Of a DNA stretch of 64,000 nucleotides, positions 1 to 10,345 are shown piece by piece (the first letter of the stretch is position 1; every line of letters starts with the position of its first letter). The DNA comes from Saccopteryx bilineata. Lineage: Eukaryota > Chordata > Mammalia > Chiroptera > Emballonuridae. The position numbers were made by a program, and so were the translations under genes. Location of the stretch: contig NC_089493.1 in assembly GCF_036850765.1 (NCBI RefSeq), positions 191,213,640 to 191,277,639 of the forward strand, given 5' to 3'. The notes below the pieces were generated by a model. That model was not told the origin of the DNA. It searched no databases and saw only the letters and a list, made by a program, of their open reading frames with translations.

Positions 1-27
1 CATCCCAGGGGCCCAGTTAATGCGTCG

Positions 28-43
28 CCCCCCCCCCCCCCCG
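28..43. repeat. Poly-C run
   Basis: About 16 consecutive cytosines. This is low-complexity sequence and may be length-unstable in the assembly. Confidence 0.85.
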
Positions 44-345
44 GCTTTATACGACCTACGAGCCAAGAATGACTTTTACAATTTTAAGTCACTAGGAAGG
101 AGGGGAAGGTCAAAAGAAGAAGAAGGTTCCACGACAAAAACATTTTGTGAGATTCGGACTTCAGCGTCCACTAGGGTTCTGTGGCACACCCCCACAACGC
201 TGATGTGATTTGTTGGCGTGTTGTCCTTGGCTGCCATCGCAGTAAGATGGCAGAGTCGCGTCATTGCCCCCCGGAAACCACAGGGCCAGTGAGGCCAGGC
301 TTACTCACCCTCTGGCCCCTGACAGAAGAAGTTCACCAACCCCTG
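44..345. mobile_element. Old hAT (Charlie-group) DNA transposon fragment
   Basis: The segment resembles, from memory, a widespread mammalian hAT non-autonomous element whose inner part reads like a run of 'aaaagaaga', then 'ttttgtga', then 'cagtgtcca', and which ends in 'caccaacccctg'. Here 'ccctg' ends at 345 and is the expected CAG/CTG-type hAT terminus. The other end is missing or lies before the poly-C run. Divergence is high, so it is an ancient fossil. The family name is uncertain. Confidence 0.5.
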
Positions 346-829
346 ATACGTTGACGCGAGAAATGTCCAAACCTGTCGAGAACTTTTACGAGTTTCTTTG
401 AGCCAAACTGATGACGGTTGCCGGGAAGCAGAATCTCAACGGACTGACACACAATACTCCGGGAATGGATGGTTTTACCACTTGTTTTATACGTCAGAAT
501 CTGAGGGGCTTCGTTGAAGTCCACAGGTGATCGATGAGGGAGGCGGGAGAACTCAACGCGGGCGAATCTGTGGGACTGGATGAAAAGGAAAAAGCGAGAG
601 GCGCATATTTCTTTTCCGTGGGGGGCGCGGGGGGTGTAGGATAGTTAACAGTTCACATGGACAGCCCGAAGGATGGCATCCGAAGAACAAGATGGCAGGG
701 AGGGGCCTGGGGTCCTGGGCTTTGGTGGAAGGTTGTGCCCTGAGGGGTCTGGCAGTCAGGGGATTACTCTGACATCCCAGGCATATGTCATTATAGATGC
801 AGAAAGTCAAAGGACAGGCTCATCTAAGG
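346..829. other. Unassigned single-copy-looking sequence
   Basis: No recognisable repeat, exon or RNA. CpG content is moderate and there is a G-rich stretch near 617-640. Short open frames on both strands have no recognisable domain. Confidence 0.5.
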
Positions 830-1161
830 CAGGGGTCCCCAAACTACGGCCCGCGGGCCACATGCAGCCCCCTGAGGCCATTTATCTGGCCCCCGCCGCA
901 CTTCCGGAAGGGGCACCTCTTTCATTGGTGGTCAGTGAGAGGAGCATAGTTCCCATTGAAATATTGGTCAGTTTGTTGATTTAAATTTACTTGTTCTTTA
1001 TTTTAAATATTGTATTTGTTCCCGTTTTGTTTTTCTACTTTAAAATAAGATATGTGCAGTGTGCATAGGGATTTGTTCATAGTTTTTTTTTATAGTCCGG
1101 CCCTCCAACGGTCTGAGGGACAGTGAACTGGCCCCCTGTGTAAAAAGTTTGGGGACCCCTG
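830..1161. mobile_element. hAT MITE with 16 bp terminal inverted repeats and TSD
   Basis: A complete 332 bp non-autonomous DNA transposon. The left end is CAGGGGTCCCCAAACT and the right end is its exact reverse complement. It is flanked by 8 bp direct repeats, atctaagg (822-829) and gtctaagg (1162-1169), 7/8 identical, as expected of hAT transposases. The interior is AT-rich in the middle with GC-rich subterminal arms (cggcccgcgggcc on the left, agtccggccctcc on the right). It has no coding capacity and depends on a transposase supplied elsewhere. Intact TIRs and a near-perfect TSD suggest it is younger than the fossil at 44-345. Confidence 0.9.
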
Positions 1162-1169
1162 GTCTAAGG

Positions 1170-1897
1170 TAAAGATTGACCTTTGTCAAGGAAGACACCA
1201 GCCTAGGACACAACTCCCTGCCATGACTCACTTTTAGGCGGAAAGTTTTAACGTCAGTCCATCTGGTTGTGGTTGCCTGAGGTCTCTGAGTGTGTAAGAC
1301 GGCCACGGTGGCCTCCCTGGAGCTTGTCGGGTTCCGCTTGCGGCCCCTTCCTCGTCTTACAGTGTCCACGTTCGCACTGGGGCTTCCGGCTGACTTGGGG
1401 AGCCTGATGGTTTTGTTTTGGGTCTTGACAACAAGTACAGAAAGACTTCGGTATCTAGGGCACCTGCATGTGAACAGATGCCTTTTTCCAGTCGTTCCGG
1501 GAGGGAGAAGCCGGGAGAGACCTGAGCCATCACAGCGTAAGGTAGACAGGCATGGCCGGGTGAGGCGGCCAAGTGTCAGCCCCACGCAGGGTCCCTCTGT
1601 CAGCGGTAATTCAACTCGCGGCCACGCCACTTCTCATTCCACTAGTGCTGTTCATTTGAAGTTTATTGGGTTTTTGCAGTCTTAAAGGTATTTAATTTGG
1701 AAAAAAAAAATCTTCTGCTTTATAACTCTATAAGAGCTGTACGCGTAAGGATTTTATATCTAGCTTTATGTGTGCATAGATTAAGTAACATTACGATAAA
1801 AATAATTTAAGTCAACACTCCCCCCAAATTTTTCCCTATTAAAAAGGGCATACATTATTCAAGTGTGAGGAGGAGGAATGGATGCATGAAAAACCAA
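1170..1897. other. Unassigned sequence, AT-rich at its 3' side
   Basis: 1170-1640 is GC-balanced with scattered CpGs and no recognised family. 1680-1860 is AT-rich. A long open frame on the minus strand (1630 to 1040) crosses the hAT MITE boundary and contains its sequence, so it is not a gene. Confidence 0.5.
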
Positions 1898-1912
1898 TGA
1901 CATCGTATCTTT

Positions 1913-2307
1913 TTTTTTTTTTTTTTGTATTTTTCTGAAGCTGGAAACAGGGAGAGACAGTCAGACAGACTCCTGCATGCGCCCGACCGGGATCCACCTG
2001 GCACGCCCACCAGGGGCAATGCTCTGCCCACCAGGGGGCAATGCTCTGCCCCTCCAGGGCATCGCTCTGCCGCCACCAGAGCCACTCTAGCGCCTGGGGC
2101 AGAGGCCAAGGAGCCATCCCCAGCGCCCGGGCCATCTTTGCTCCAATGGAGCCTTGGCTGCAGGAGGGGAAGAGAGAGACAGAGAGGAAGGAGGGGGGGG
2201 GTGGAGAAGCAAATGGGCGCTTCTCCTATGTGCCCTGGCCGGGAATCAAACCCGGGTCTCCCGCACGCCAGGCCAACGCTCTATCGCTGAGCCAACCGGC
2301 CAGGGCC
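1913..2307 (-). mobile_element. Rhin-type tRNA-derived SINE, young subfamily
   Basis: A full-length antisense copy: the T-rich tail lies at the left and the tRNA-like head (B-box-like 'gggaatcaaacccgg', A-box-like 'gctgagccaac') at the right, ending in ggccagggcc. It is flanked by the perfect 15 bp TSD tgacatcgtatcttt (1898-1912 and 2308-2322), which proves retrotransposition by LINE machinery. The body carries the internal 22 bp duplication with a CCACCAGGGGGC core at 2028-2039; the neighbouring unit has one G fewer. Confidence 0.95.
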
Positions 2308-2322
2308 TGACATCGTATCTTT

Positions 2323-3456
2323 AAATCAGTGTTAACTGTCTCAGTTGCCACCTGCCCCCACCTGGCAGAAAATTCAATCTCGGTTATTCGGGGAGGTCGG
2401 CATCCCGATCCAAGGGGAGAGGAGATTGTGAAATAAAAGCCCAAAACTTAGGCTGGAGCCAGGTTCTCATTCTAGGGTAGTGACCAGTTTGTAATATTGC
2501 CCCTGTGTCTATACTGCTTCGTGAGCTGGTGCCCACTGTCCAGCCCTAGACTCTGCTGCTCCGGGTGGGTGCCTCATAATGGCCCCTCACCGGCTTCCTT
2601 CACGCCCACGCAGTCCGCTGTCCCTTCATCCTCTCTCCTCTGGACACAGCAAGCACAGTTTTTCTCCAAAGAGTCTTAGAAGGATAATACTAGCATGATT
2701 GTCCTGCGTGGGGTGGCCAGTGGAGTGGGAGAGGACAGCTAACAAAAACGGATCTTTTGTCCTGAGCGAGGGCGCGTCCCCGAAAGGAGTCGCTCACACA
2801 CGTTTGTGTCTTCCCACGATGCCAGGTTTATGAGGGGCAGCCTGCCCAGTAAGCCGATAGAGTCGCAGGCAGGTTACACACAGAGAGGGGGAGCTCGGTC
2901 CATAGAGGCGAGCGTCCGGTGCAAAATCCAGGCTCCTTGGCGGCATCTGCAGGTGGATAGGTGGGCGTCACTCTCAAGCCCGGGGGCTGCAGGGACGGCA
3001 TGCCTCTGGCGGAGCGGAAGTCTGGCAGGGCTCTGAGCGTGACCTGTGGTACACAGCAAGGTCAAGTGTTGAGTGGTTGGAGCTCTGAGTTTTTAAAACC
3101 TACCATGGGCAGCGGTCCCACTCATATCTGTGTCCAGATAGAGAACTTATCTAAGTGTCCAGAGACTTGTGGTTTGGGGCGTTTCAGGCCCCTCCTCAGG
3201 GTATTCCCATTACACCCCATTAGCTCAATCTTGACATAGCACTTGACATACTGTCATGGCTGACAATGACTCCACATTAGATTGTTGAAGGTGTCCAAAA
3301 AAGTCCGCTCTGTTCATGTTATAGACAGTCTTTCTTCTTAATAATTCACTTTGTTATATAGAAAACTTTTATTCTTCTTTTACTGAAAAGTTTTACCCAG
3401 GCATTGAAGATTAGAGAGTGAATGGAATCTGCTGATCACCATCTGAGTTCCCCAAT
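2323..3456. other. Unassigned region with a CpG-bearing, possibly LTR-like block (about 2740-3350)
   Basis: 2740-3350 has more CpGs than its surroundings and reads like a relatively young insertion (for example 'gcgcgtccccgaaagg'), but I cannot place terminal repeats, a primer-binding site or TSDs. It could be a solo LTR of a bat endogenous retrovirus. 3330-3456 is AT-rich. No coding gene is visible. Confidence 0.3.
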
Positions 3457-4035
3457 GTATCAGTTAGTATTGCTGTGTAACAAATCACCCCAAATGTAAG
3501 GCCTTAAAACAATTCAAAAAATCATTTATTTTGTTCACAAGTCTACAGTTTGAGCAGGGCTTAGCAGGGTGGCTCGCCTCTGTTCAATGTGGAGCCAGCT
3601 GGGGACCAGAAGGATTCACATTCAAGATGGCTCTCTCACATGCCTGTGAAAGTGGTCTGACTGTCAGTTGGGCGCTTCAGGCAGGTGCCTTGTTTCCTCT
3701 CTATATGAGCTTCTCCCATTGGCTTCTTGTTGGGGCCCAATGGTAGATGGTGACTGAGGGCAACCAGACTGCTTACATGGTAGCTAACGGCTTCAAGGGC
3801 AGCAAGTATCCCAGCAAGTAAGGGAGAAGCTGTATCACTGTTTAAGATTTAGCCAGAAGTCAAATCACGTCACCTCCATCACATCCTGTAGTCTGGTATT
3901 GTAAGAAAAGCCCACCCAGTTTCAGGGAAGGGACCATAGACCCCACCTATCAATTGAGAAGTGGCAGGTTCCCAAAAAGCCTGTGGGAGCGAGCATGTGG
4001 GTCACGAGCATCTTTGGAAAACATAATCACACCGA
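3457..4035 (-). mobile_element. MaLR LTR (MLT1-like), antisense
   Basis: It starts with the typical reversed MaLR end 'tatcagttagtattgctgtgtaacaa' (split across 3459-3484). It continues with 'ttaaaacaa', 'caagatggctctctcac', 'aagtcaaatcacgtcacc' and 'gaccatagaccccacctat', in the order expected for an antisense MLT1-type LTR. No internal retroviral sequence is attached, so it is a solo LTR or fragment. Confidence 0.7.
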
Positions 4036-4768
4036 GTGTTAGCACAGACTAGCCTTCTGCCACCATTTTCCATCATGAAGAAACTGCCTGGGAGGGTGAC
4101 TTCAAGTCTCCAAGCTTCTGACACTTCCGTGGAAGTGATCCCAGAGGAGTGTCACCTCGGGCCAGCGCTACGGTCATTAGAGATCATATGTAAAAGGTTT
4201 GCCTGGTACCCGGCTCCCAGGATTTGCCCAGAAAATGTCAACTTCTTTTTCTCTTCCCCGACTTCATCTCAGTCACCCTGGACGAATTCAAAATGTCATT
4301 CTTCTTGGCAATCACCTTGGAAGTATTTTCCCTCAGAATAAAAAAACCTGTGTGTGTTCATAAATTCACAGGTCACACATAGATTGTTAATCAAACACTG
4401 GCCTTTTCAAAGCAGACTCTTGTTTCTAAGCTGCTGGCTATAGGAAGGAACCCCGGGTCTACGGGTGAGGGAATTCCAGACTTCCCTCTAGCGGGGCTGA
4501 TGGAAGGAAGGGCCACCATCTGTCTTTCCCAGGAGGGTGACTGACTTCCCCCCTTCGGTCCCAGCTCCCCTGAGATTTTCCTGAAAGCCCTTTCAAGGCT
4601 AGCCCCGTTGGGAATGTTAGCACATCAGACCCCAGGCTTTGGTGGGGAAAAAAAATGTAAACACAGACCTGATTTTTCATTTTAAATGAAGCCAAGCATA
4701 CTGCTCCCAGCAGATGCCGAGTGACTCAATCTGTCCTCTCGGTTTTGAAAGGAACTAAAGAACAACAT
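4036..4768. other. Unassigned single-copy-looking sequence
   Basis: No repeat family, exon or RNA recognised. Mixed base composition, few CpGs. Confidence 0.5.
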
Positions 4769-5120
4769 GGTAAAATAAAGCAAACAGCACATTTATTGGT
4801 TGATAAAATGCTGTTTTAGTCTACCCTGGCATTATATGGTGATTGCTATGCTGCGAACATCTGTTATTAAATCCAGACTTCTGTTGCCTGGATACATTGA
4901 GTCAAAAAGCTGGAACAGTGAGAAATCCATTTACGTGTCTGTTGCATGTGAATGTCAGAGCTCATATGATGCCTTTTGTCTTCATGCTGACGGAATCTTT
5001 TCATGTGCGACATTTCGCTGGTTAATGCAGACTCCGGGCCAGCACTGTTTTTGTCTGATTAAAAATGGCGTAGGACACAAACAGTGTTCTCTCAGGTGCT
5101 CTGTTCAGTAATGTTTGGAG
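4769..5120. promoter_or_regulatory. AT-rich conserved-element candidate
   Basis: Repeat-free, AT-rich and low in CpG, with homeodomain-like and POU-like words (tgattaaaaatgg, atttattggttgataaa). Composition alone makes it a candidate conserved non-coding element. I see no direct proof of constraint. Confidence 0.25.
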
Positions 5121-5149
5121 ACCGCAAGGTGCAGTTGGAAAAAGTGGGA

Positions 5150-5480
5150 CCTTTTTAATAAAGAGTTCATACCAAATGACCCAACAATTCAAATTCTAGG
5201 GACCTCTTCCCAGGACATGTCAGAGCTGGACACATGTATTTAAGAGCAAGGATGTCCAATACAGTGTTACTTATATAAAGCCCCCCCTCAAGATGTTAAA
5301 TAGTCACCAAGATGCACATAAATCAAGAGCCTCGTGTATATTGGCAGCAAACGCCATGTTACATGGAATAATGTCTGCTAGTCCCCTCTCGACAGACCGG
5401 GTTTACCATTGTTTACCAAATTACGCTAGCCTCAACAAATGTTTCAGTGAGCAGCTTTATGCAGGTGTGACTACTACTTT
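5150..5480 (+). mobile_element. Possible old L1/HAL1 fragment
   Basis: The order 'aaattctagggacc', 'aagagcaaggatgtccaat', 'acatggaataatg' resembles the degraded sense 3' part of old L1/HAL1 elements (family phrase '...acaaggatgttcat...' followed by '...atggaatac...'). Divergence is high and the assignment tentative. Confidence 0.35.
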
Positions 5481-5824
5481 AATATAGATTGGTAGACATG
5501 GGATTGTTATGGTAAAGGGTGTATTGTATTAATTGTTCGGTCTGTCAGCAAATGTGGCTTGAATACTCACTATATGGGAGGCAGGCAGTGCTGTACACAT
5601 GGGGAGGCAGTGGTTTTCACCTTTGTGAAGCCAACAGAGTGAGAAGGGGGGAAGGGAGACTAGGGGATGCCCATCGACAGCAGTGGACGCCAAGAAGGGG
5701 GCTGAGAATGATGGAGAACCAGACAGAGAACTCTGTGTGCCACCGATCAGAAGACACTGAAAGAGTCACCCCAGAGCTAGCAGTGGTTGCCCAGGACATG
5801 TGCAGCTGGCGAAACTGGCATATT

Positions 5825-6180
5825 TACTCATTCACCAGATATTTGTCGAACACTGACTAGATGCCAGGCTATGTTCCAGGCAATGAGGACCCAGCAATGA
5901 ACATTACCGATAAGCTACCTCAAAGTAGGAAATGGACAGTAAGTTTCAAAAGGTATACAGTCCATGGAAGAAATAGGGAAGGCTGAGGGTGAGGGGTGGA
6001 CTTAGACTTGCCAAGGAGAATCTCTCTGAGGAGAGGATTCTGAGCTACAATATGAATATGGAGGAAGGGATAGCCATGGATACAAGGGGAGAATGAGATT
6101 CTAGGTTGAAAGAACAGCAGGAGGAAAAGCCCTGGGAACAAGCTTGGTATGTTTCAGGAACAGAAAGAAAGCCATGAGTG
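5825..6180 (+). mobile_element. Ancient mammalian interspersed repeat (class not assigned)
   Basis: It shows the ordered phrases 'gatgccaggctatgttccag', 'gaggacccagcaatgaac', 'gaacagcaggaggaaaagcc' and 'cagaaagaaagcc' of a very old dispersed mammalian repeat. Similar phrases recur at 15.16, 28.2, 36.63, 49.17, 52.69 and 55.69 kb. I do not name the family. Confidence 0.5.
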
Positions 6181-6217
6181 GAGCCTATTGAGCTAATGTG
6201 AAAATGGCTAGAGTAAG

Positions 6218-6470
6218 TGTATCAGTCAGCAACTCTCACTAAAATGCTGTGTAACAAAACCACCCCCAAAAACTCAGCAGCCTACAACAACTAGATGGGA
6301 CTAGAAACCAGGTATGAATCTGTCCATACTCTATTCTCTTCCCATCCATATTCACTACCTTCGTATGTACAGATCGTCTGCTCTGAGAGCCGCAGCAGCC
6401 TCCGAATGGATTGAATACATAAGAAGTATTCTTCATCAACATGCCACGGCTCTCAAACCCTAAGGAGAAA
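6218..6470 (-). mobile_element. MaLR LTR fragment, antisense
   Basis: 'gtgtatcagtcagcaactc...atgctgtgtaacaaaacc' matches the start of an antisense MLT1-like LTR, as at 3457. The remainder is short and degraded. Confidence 0.5.
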
Positions 6471-7494
6471 TACCTATTGAGCAGCTTAAGTACTTACCAT
6501 CCTGGGCCTCGCCCCTGGAGTCTGATTTGGAAGGCCTGGGGAACGAACCAGCGTTCTGCATTTTACAAAAATCACTCCAAATAGTTACAGTGAAGGTAGT
6601 CTGTAGACAATGGAAAATGTACCAAAAACAGCCCCAGGCAGGCCAGAGAAACCGTCCCACCTCTTAACCTTTCAAAACTGGCCCTCGCCCCACCTTTTGG
6701 CAATGTCACCAAACACAGGGGCATTTTTAGCGCGTACATCTTGTCACCGCGTGATGCCATCCTGCTGGCCCAGCCCTGGAAAGCCACGAGTTACCAGCAT
6801 CTCCTAGGTACAACAAACCTCCCCTCGGGCTCCGCTCCCCACTGAGCTCTGCTGGATCCCCTGGCCTGACCGTGGCTGAGGGGAGGCAGAGGCTCTTCAA
6901 ACAGTCCTGCGGAGGTTTCTTGGGCTTTGAAAGCTCCTCATCCCTCACTCAGAGCCGGATTTGGCTTCCTGCTTGGAGGCAGGACGACCCGCTGGGCCAG
7001 GACTTAGAGGGGCTCACAGGGAATCAAAGCAGCGTTCTTGGCCTTTTACGGAAAGCCTGGCGCTTCCTCTCTGATCCCTGCTGGGGTGGGGGAGACATTC
7101 AGAAAGCTCATTACCGGCTCCTTACTTTGCCCAGAATCAGTTCTTAAACGCTCTGGGATGAACAGCCCTAAACGGGAAAGAAAAAAAAAAGTGAAATAAC
7201 GAGTTTCTTACAAGTTCATAGATACGCCTGGTGCTTTCTGTCAGGCAAGGGTTTAGCCTTTCCTGCTCTAAATGTGATCTTCCAAGTCTTTTAAAGAAAG
7301 ATGTCTGACGGCCACCTGGTCATTCATTGCTTGGGAGTACCACCCTCCCTCCAATGCCTCCGCCATCACACCCTGGTCTGTGCCCCACTCTAAAGATGAC
7401 ACAACAGCTCCCAGGGACCTTTGTTAGAAATGCTGCAGGGAAATCACTTCCTGGGTTCTACTAACAGAAATACCACCTCTAGAAAGACGAGGCA
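6471..7494. other. Unassigned single-copy-looking sequence
   Basis: No repeat, exon or RNA recognised. A short run 'acctttgttagaaatgc' at 7418-7434 is faintly MER5-like and too short to call. Confidence 0.45.
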
Positions 7495-7690
7495 GTAATA
7501 GCTAATATTAATTGGGCATTTCCTGTGTGTATTTTGCATGCATTAGCCAAGTTAGTGCTCATAACAATCTCACGAGGCAAGTACTGCTCTTTCTCTTATT
7601 TCCAGATGACGCGGTTGAGGTTCTGAGAGTCCTAGGTGTAAGGTCACATAGAGTTGAGGTCCAGACCCAAGTCCTTTGACTTCAGGACCC
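7495..7690 (-). mobile_element. MIR SINE, antisense
   Basis: 'ctcataacaatctcacgagg' through 'atttccagatgacgcggttgagg' to 'aaggtcacatag' is the antisense MIR core and tail in order. Confidence 0.75.
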
Positions 7691-7869
7691 AGACCCCCAG
7701 CCGCCCCATTGCCTCCTCTTCGCTCTGCATCGGGCAGACCGTGCAACGTGGCTACGTTCAGGCTAGAGGCATGTTGACATCGATGACCCCTGGGCGTATC
7801 CGGGGCATGGATATTCAGAACCACCTCTTTTAAGGAGTGAGGTTTCAGCACGGAGACACGGTAGTCTCG
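7691..7869. other. Short unassigned spacer
   Basis: No feature recognised between the MIR and the CR1-type LINE. Confidence 0.4.
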
Positions 7870-8148
7870 TGGCAGAGACTAAGCAGAGGTAAAGAAGGAC
7901 AGGACATGAAAAGTAACTTCAAATACTTAAAGATCTATCAAGGGGCAAGGGATTGGACAGACCTTTATGACCCCAAGAGTCTCAGGCCCAATATGGAAAA
8001 GAGAGCTTTCAAATACTCAGACGTATCCAATAAAGGGTTGGGCTGCCTTGGGAAGCAGGAATCTGTCTGTCCCTAGAGGCATTCATGCAGAGTCTTGGCA
8101 ACTTCTCACTGGGCACAGTTTTGAGGGTTCTTTAGAGTCAGGTACAGA
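7870..8148 (+). mobile_element. L3/CR1-type LINE 3' end, left part
   Basis: The ordered phrases 'aatatggaaaagagagc', 'gggctgccttgggaagcagg' and 'agaggcattcatgcagagtc' correspond to the CR1/L3 3' end, where a C-terminal ORF2 segment runs into '...ggaggtattcaagcagagg...'. It continues after the inserted SINE at 8581. It is a very old element and non-functional. Confidence 0.6.
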
Positions 8149-8162
8149 TGACCCCAATAACT

Positions 8163-8566
8163 TCTTTTCTCTCTCTCTCTCTCTCTTTTTTTATTTATTT
8201 ATTTTTTTGTATTTTTTTGAACTTAGAAGCAGGGAGGCAGTCAGACAGACTCCCACATGCGACCAGGATCCACCTGGCATGCCCACCAGGAGGTGATGCT
8301 CTGCCCATCTGGGACATTGCTCCATTGCAGCTAGAGCCATTCTAGCGCCTGAGGCATAGGCCATGGAGCCGTCCTCAGCGCCCGGGCCAACTTTGCTCCA
8401 GTGGAGCCTTGGCTATGGGAGGGGAAGAGAGAGAGATAGAGAGGAAGGAGAGGGGGAGGGGTGCAGAAGCAGATGGATGCTTCTCCTGTGTGCCCTGACC
8501 AGGAATCGAACTCAGGACTTCCACATGCCGGGCCGACACTCTATCACTGAGCCAACCCACCAGGGC
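8163..8566 (-). mobile_element. Rhin-type SINE, older subfamily
   Basis: Antisense copy with a tail of mixed T/TTTA. The flanks gaccccaataac (about 8151) and ggccccgataac (about 8567) form a diverged TSD. The body has only one unit where young copies carry a 22 bp duplication, and that unit reads cccaccaggaggtga, so the CTCF-like core is absent. Many CpG-to-TpG changes support greater age. It is inserted in the L3/CR1 element. Confidence 0.85.
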
Positions 8567-8580
8567 CGGCCCCGATAACG

Positions 8581-8625
8581 TTCAAGGCCCTTCTGATCCT
8601 GAGTTTATGGAATTCTGCTGTAATT
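8581..8625 (+). mobile_element. L3/CR1-type LINE 3' end, right part
   Basis: 'ttcaaggcccttctgatcc' then 'gagtttatggaattctg' matches the CR1-type terminal phrase (ggtcccttcc...ctgagattctatg) and completes the LINE interrupted by the SINE. Confidence 0.5.
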
Positions 8626-8819
8626 CACCGGGAGCCCCCCTCTCCCAAGAGCACTTTCTCTTGACGTTCAAATGTCACACACAGACCCCTTCCTAAGAAG
8701 GTAGGTGTTCTTCCTCCCAGGCAATATCTTCTTGGCCTGGAAGGCAGACTCTGTGACATTACTCCACATCCAGTCCCCGTCAGGTGATCTGTCATGAATC
8801 ACAGGTGACTGGGGCCAGA

Positions 8820-8950
8820 TGGGACCATGGAATTCGATGACTCAGACAGAGAAACTGAGGCCTGGAGACGGAGACTCACCTGCCCAGGGCTGAGTCACGT
8901 GAGACTCGGGGCTCCCAAGTCTAGAGCTCTCTGCCGGCGCCAGTTCCCAC
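8820..8950 (-). mobile_element. MIR SINE, antisense
   Basis: 'cagagaaactgaggcctgg' and 'ctcacctgcccaggg' are the antisense MIR core. The rest is degraded. Confidence 0.5.
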
Positions 8951-9044
8951 ACCACGCGGCCTCGTGGCGCGTCCGGTGTGCAGGGCCGTGGGCCGTCTTC
9001 TCATCCAGCGCGGCAAATAGGACTCACATCCTGTCCCAACCCTT

Positions 9045-9163
9045 TTCTTTCATTTATTTTTATAAGTTCTAGTTGACATTCAGTATGATATTAGTTTCAG
9101 GCATACAACATAGTGTTTAGACACTTATAGACTCTGCAAAGTGATCACTATAAGAAATCTAGA
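9045..9163 (-). mobile_element. L1 3' UTR, antisense, left part
   Basis: 'tagttgacattcagtatgat', 'ttagtttcaggcatacaaca' and 'aaagtgatcactataag' are characteristic antisense mammalian L1 3'-UTR phrases. It is interrupted by a SINE and resumes at 9567. Confidence 0.75.
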
Positions 9164-9557
9164 GGCCCTGGCCGGTTTGCTCAGTGGTAGAGCGTCGGCC
9201 TGGCGTGCAAGGGGTCCCGGGTTCGATTCCCGGCCAGGGCACACAGGAGAAGCGCCTATTTGCTTCTCCACCCCTCCCCCTCTCTTTCCTCTCTGTCTCT
9301 TCCCCTCCCGCAGCGAGGCTCCATTGGAGCAAGGATGGCTCGGGCGCTGGGGATGGCTCCTTGGCCTCTGCCCCAGGCGCTGGAGTGGCTCTGGTCGCGG
9401 CAGAGCGACACCCCGGAGGGGCAGAGCATCGCCCCCTGGTGGGCAGAGCGTCGCCCCCTGGTGGGCGTGCCGGGTGGATCAGGGTTGGGCGCATGCGGGA
9501 GTCTGTCTGACCGTCTCTCCCCGTTTCCAGCTTCGGAAAAATACAAAAAAAAAAAAA
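9164..9557 (+). mobile_element. Rhin-type SINE, young subfamily
   Basis: Full-length sense copy: tRNA-like head with A box (gctcagtggtagagcg) and B box (gggttcgattcccgg), GC-rich body, then A17 tail. The perfect TSD aaatctaga is at 9155-9163 and 9558-9566. Both 22 bp units are intact, giving two CTCF-core-like motifs on the complementary strand (9431-9442 and 9453-9464). It is inserted in an antisense L1. Confidence 0.95.
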
Positions 9558-9566
9558 AAATCTAGA

Positions 9567-9690
9567 ACCTACCTGGCGCCACTCCTAGTTATTACAATGT
9601 TACTGACTAGACCCCCCATGCTGTGCTTGATGTCCCCCCGACTGAGCTTATCACTGGCAGTCCATACTTCTTCACCTTCGCCTTTTCCGC
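9567..9690 (-). mobile_element. L1 3' UTR, antisense, right part
   Basis: 'cctagttattacaatgttac' followed by 'tgactagaccccccatgctg' matches the L1 phrase '...gttattacaatattattgactat...'. It continues the element at 9045. Confidence 0.6.
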
Positions 9691-10129
9691 TGGTGCCCAC
9701 TTGAAATTCATTGCAACTGCTGTCCCGAAGATCTGTTTCAAAAGGATTCTGGAGTCACATCTGGGTTCAGTTGGAAGCGAGGTCTGGGAATCATTTCCGA
9801 CGGGCGCCGCCTCGGGCATCAATGGGGAAGTGACAACCTGTGTGTCCCACGGATTCGGCATCGCTTGAGCTGATCTGTCTCGACGGCCTTCTGGATGGGC
9901 AAGCTGAGCTCCCGAGAAGTGGCGGGCGTGTTGCGGAAGAGGTGATGAGGTGAGAGGAGGCTTGAGCCACATCACTTCTGAACACCATTTCAGGGTATCC
10001 GCATGCCGACCGAACCCGCCTGTGGAATGAAAAGGATGCATGGCTGCCTTCAGCCCCGGCAGCCCAGAGCAGATGACAGGTGACATCTAGGTGGTTTGAA
10101 TAATCTCTGGCTCATTCCCACAGAGCTGC
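9691..10129. other. Unassigned single-copy-looking sequence
   Basis: Moderate CpG content, no repeat or exon recognised. A 159-codon minus-strand open frame here has no recognisable domain and extends into the L1 fragment. Confidence 0.4.
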
Positions 10130-10345
10130 TTTGTCCTGGCAGGTGGCTCAGTCCTTTCCTTGGGTAATCGTGAGCAGGTTCTTTAAGATCTTTTTTGCTC
10201 ATTGGTAAAATGAGGGATCAGGCTTCCCTCACAGGGTTGCCACAAGAAACAGAGACAACATAAGCAAAGGACTGAGCACAACCTGACGCTTCACAGCGGC
10301 TCGATAAGTGGTAGCAGGAGCTAGCATTATGATTCTGCATCTGCC
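10130..10345 (+). mobile_element. MIR SINE, sense
   Basis: 'gagcaggttctttaagatc', 'attggtaaaatgagggatc', 'cacagggttgccacaagaa' and 'aaggactgagcacaa' follow MIR order. Confidence 0.6.

Noticed and set aside
1040..1630. 196-codon minus-strand open frame
   Set aside because: It reads through the hAT MITE terminus and has no recognisable domain.
9164..9240. tRNA gene call at SINE heads (also 15401, 15863, 43769, 62384 and minus-strand copies)
   Set aside because: The A and B boxes are intact but the sequence is the 5' part of a 400 bp retroposon with TSDs, repeated many times. These are tRNA-derived promoters, not functional tRNA genes.
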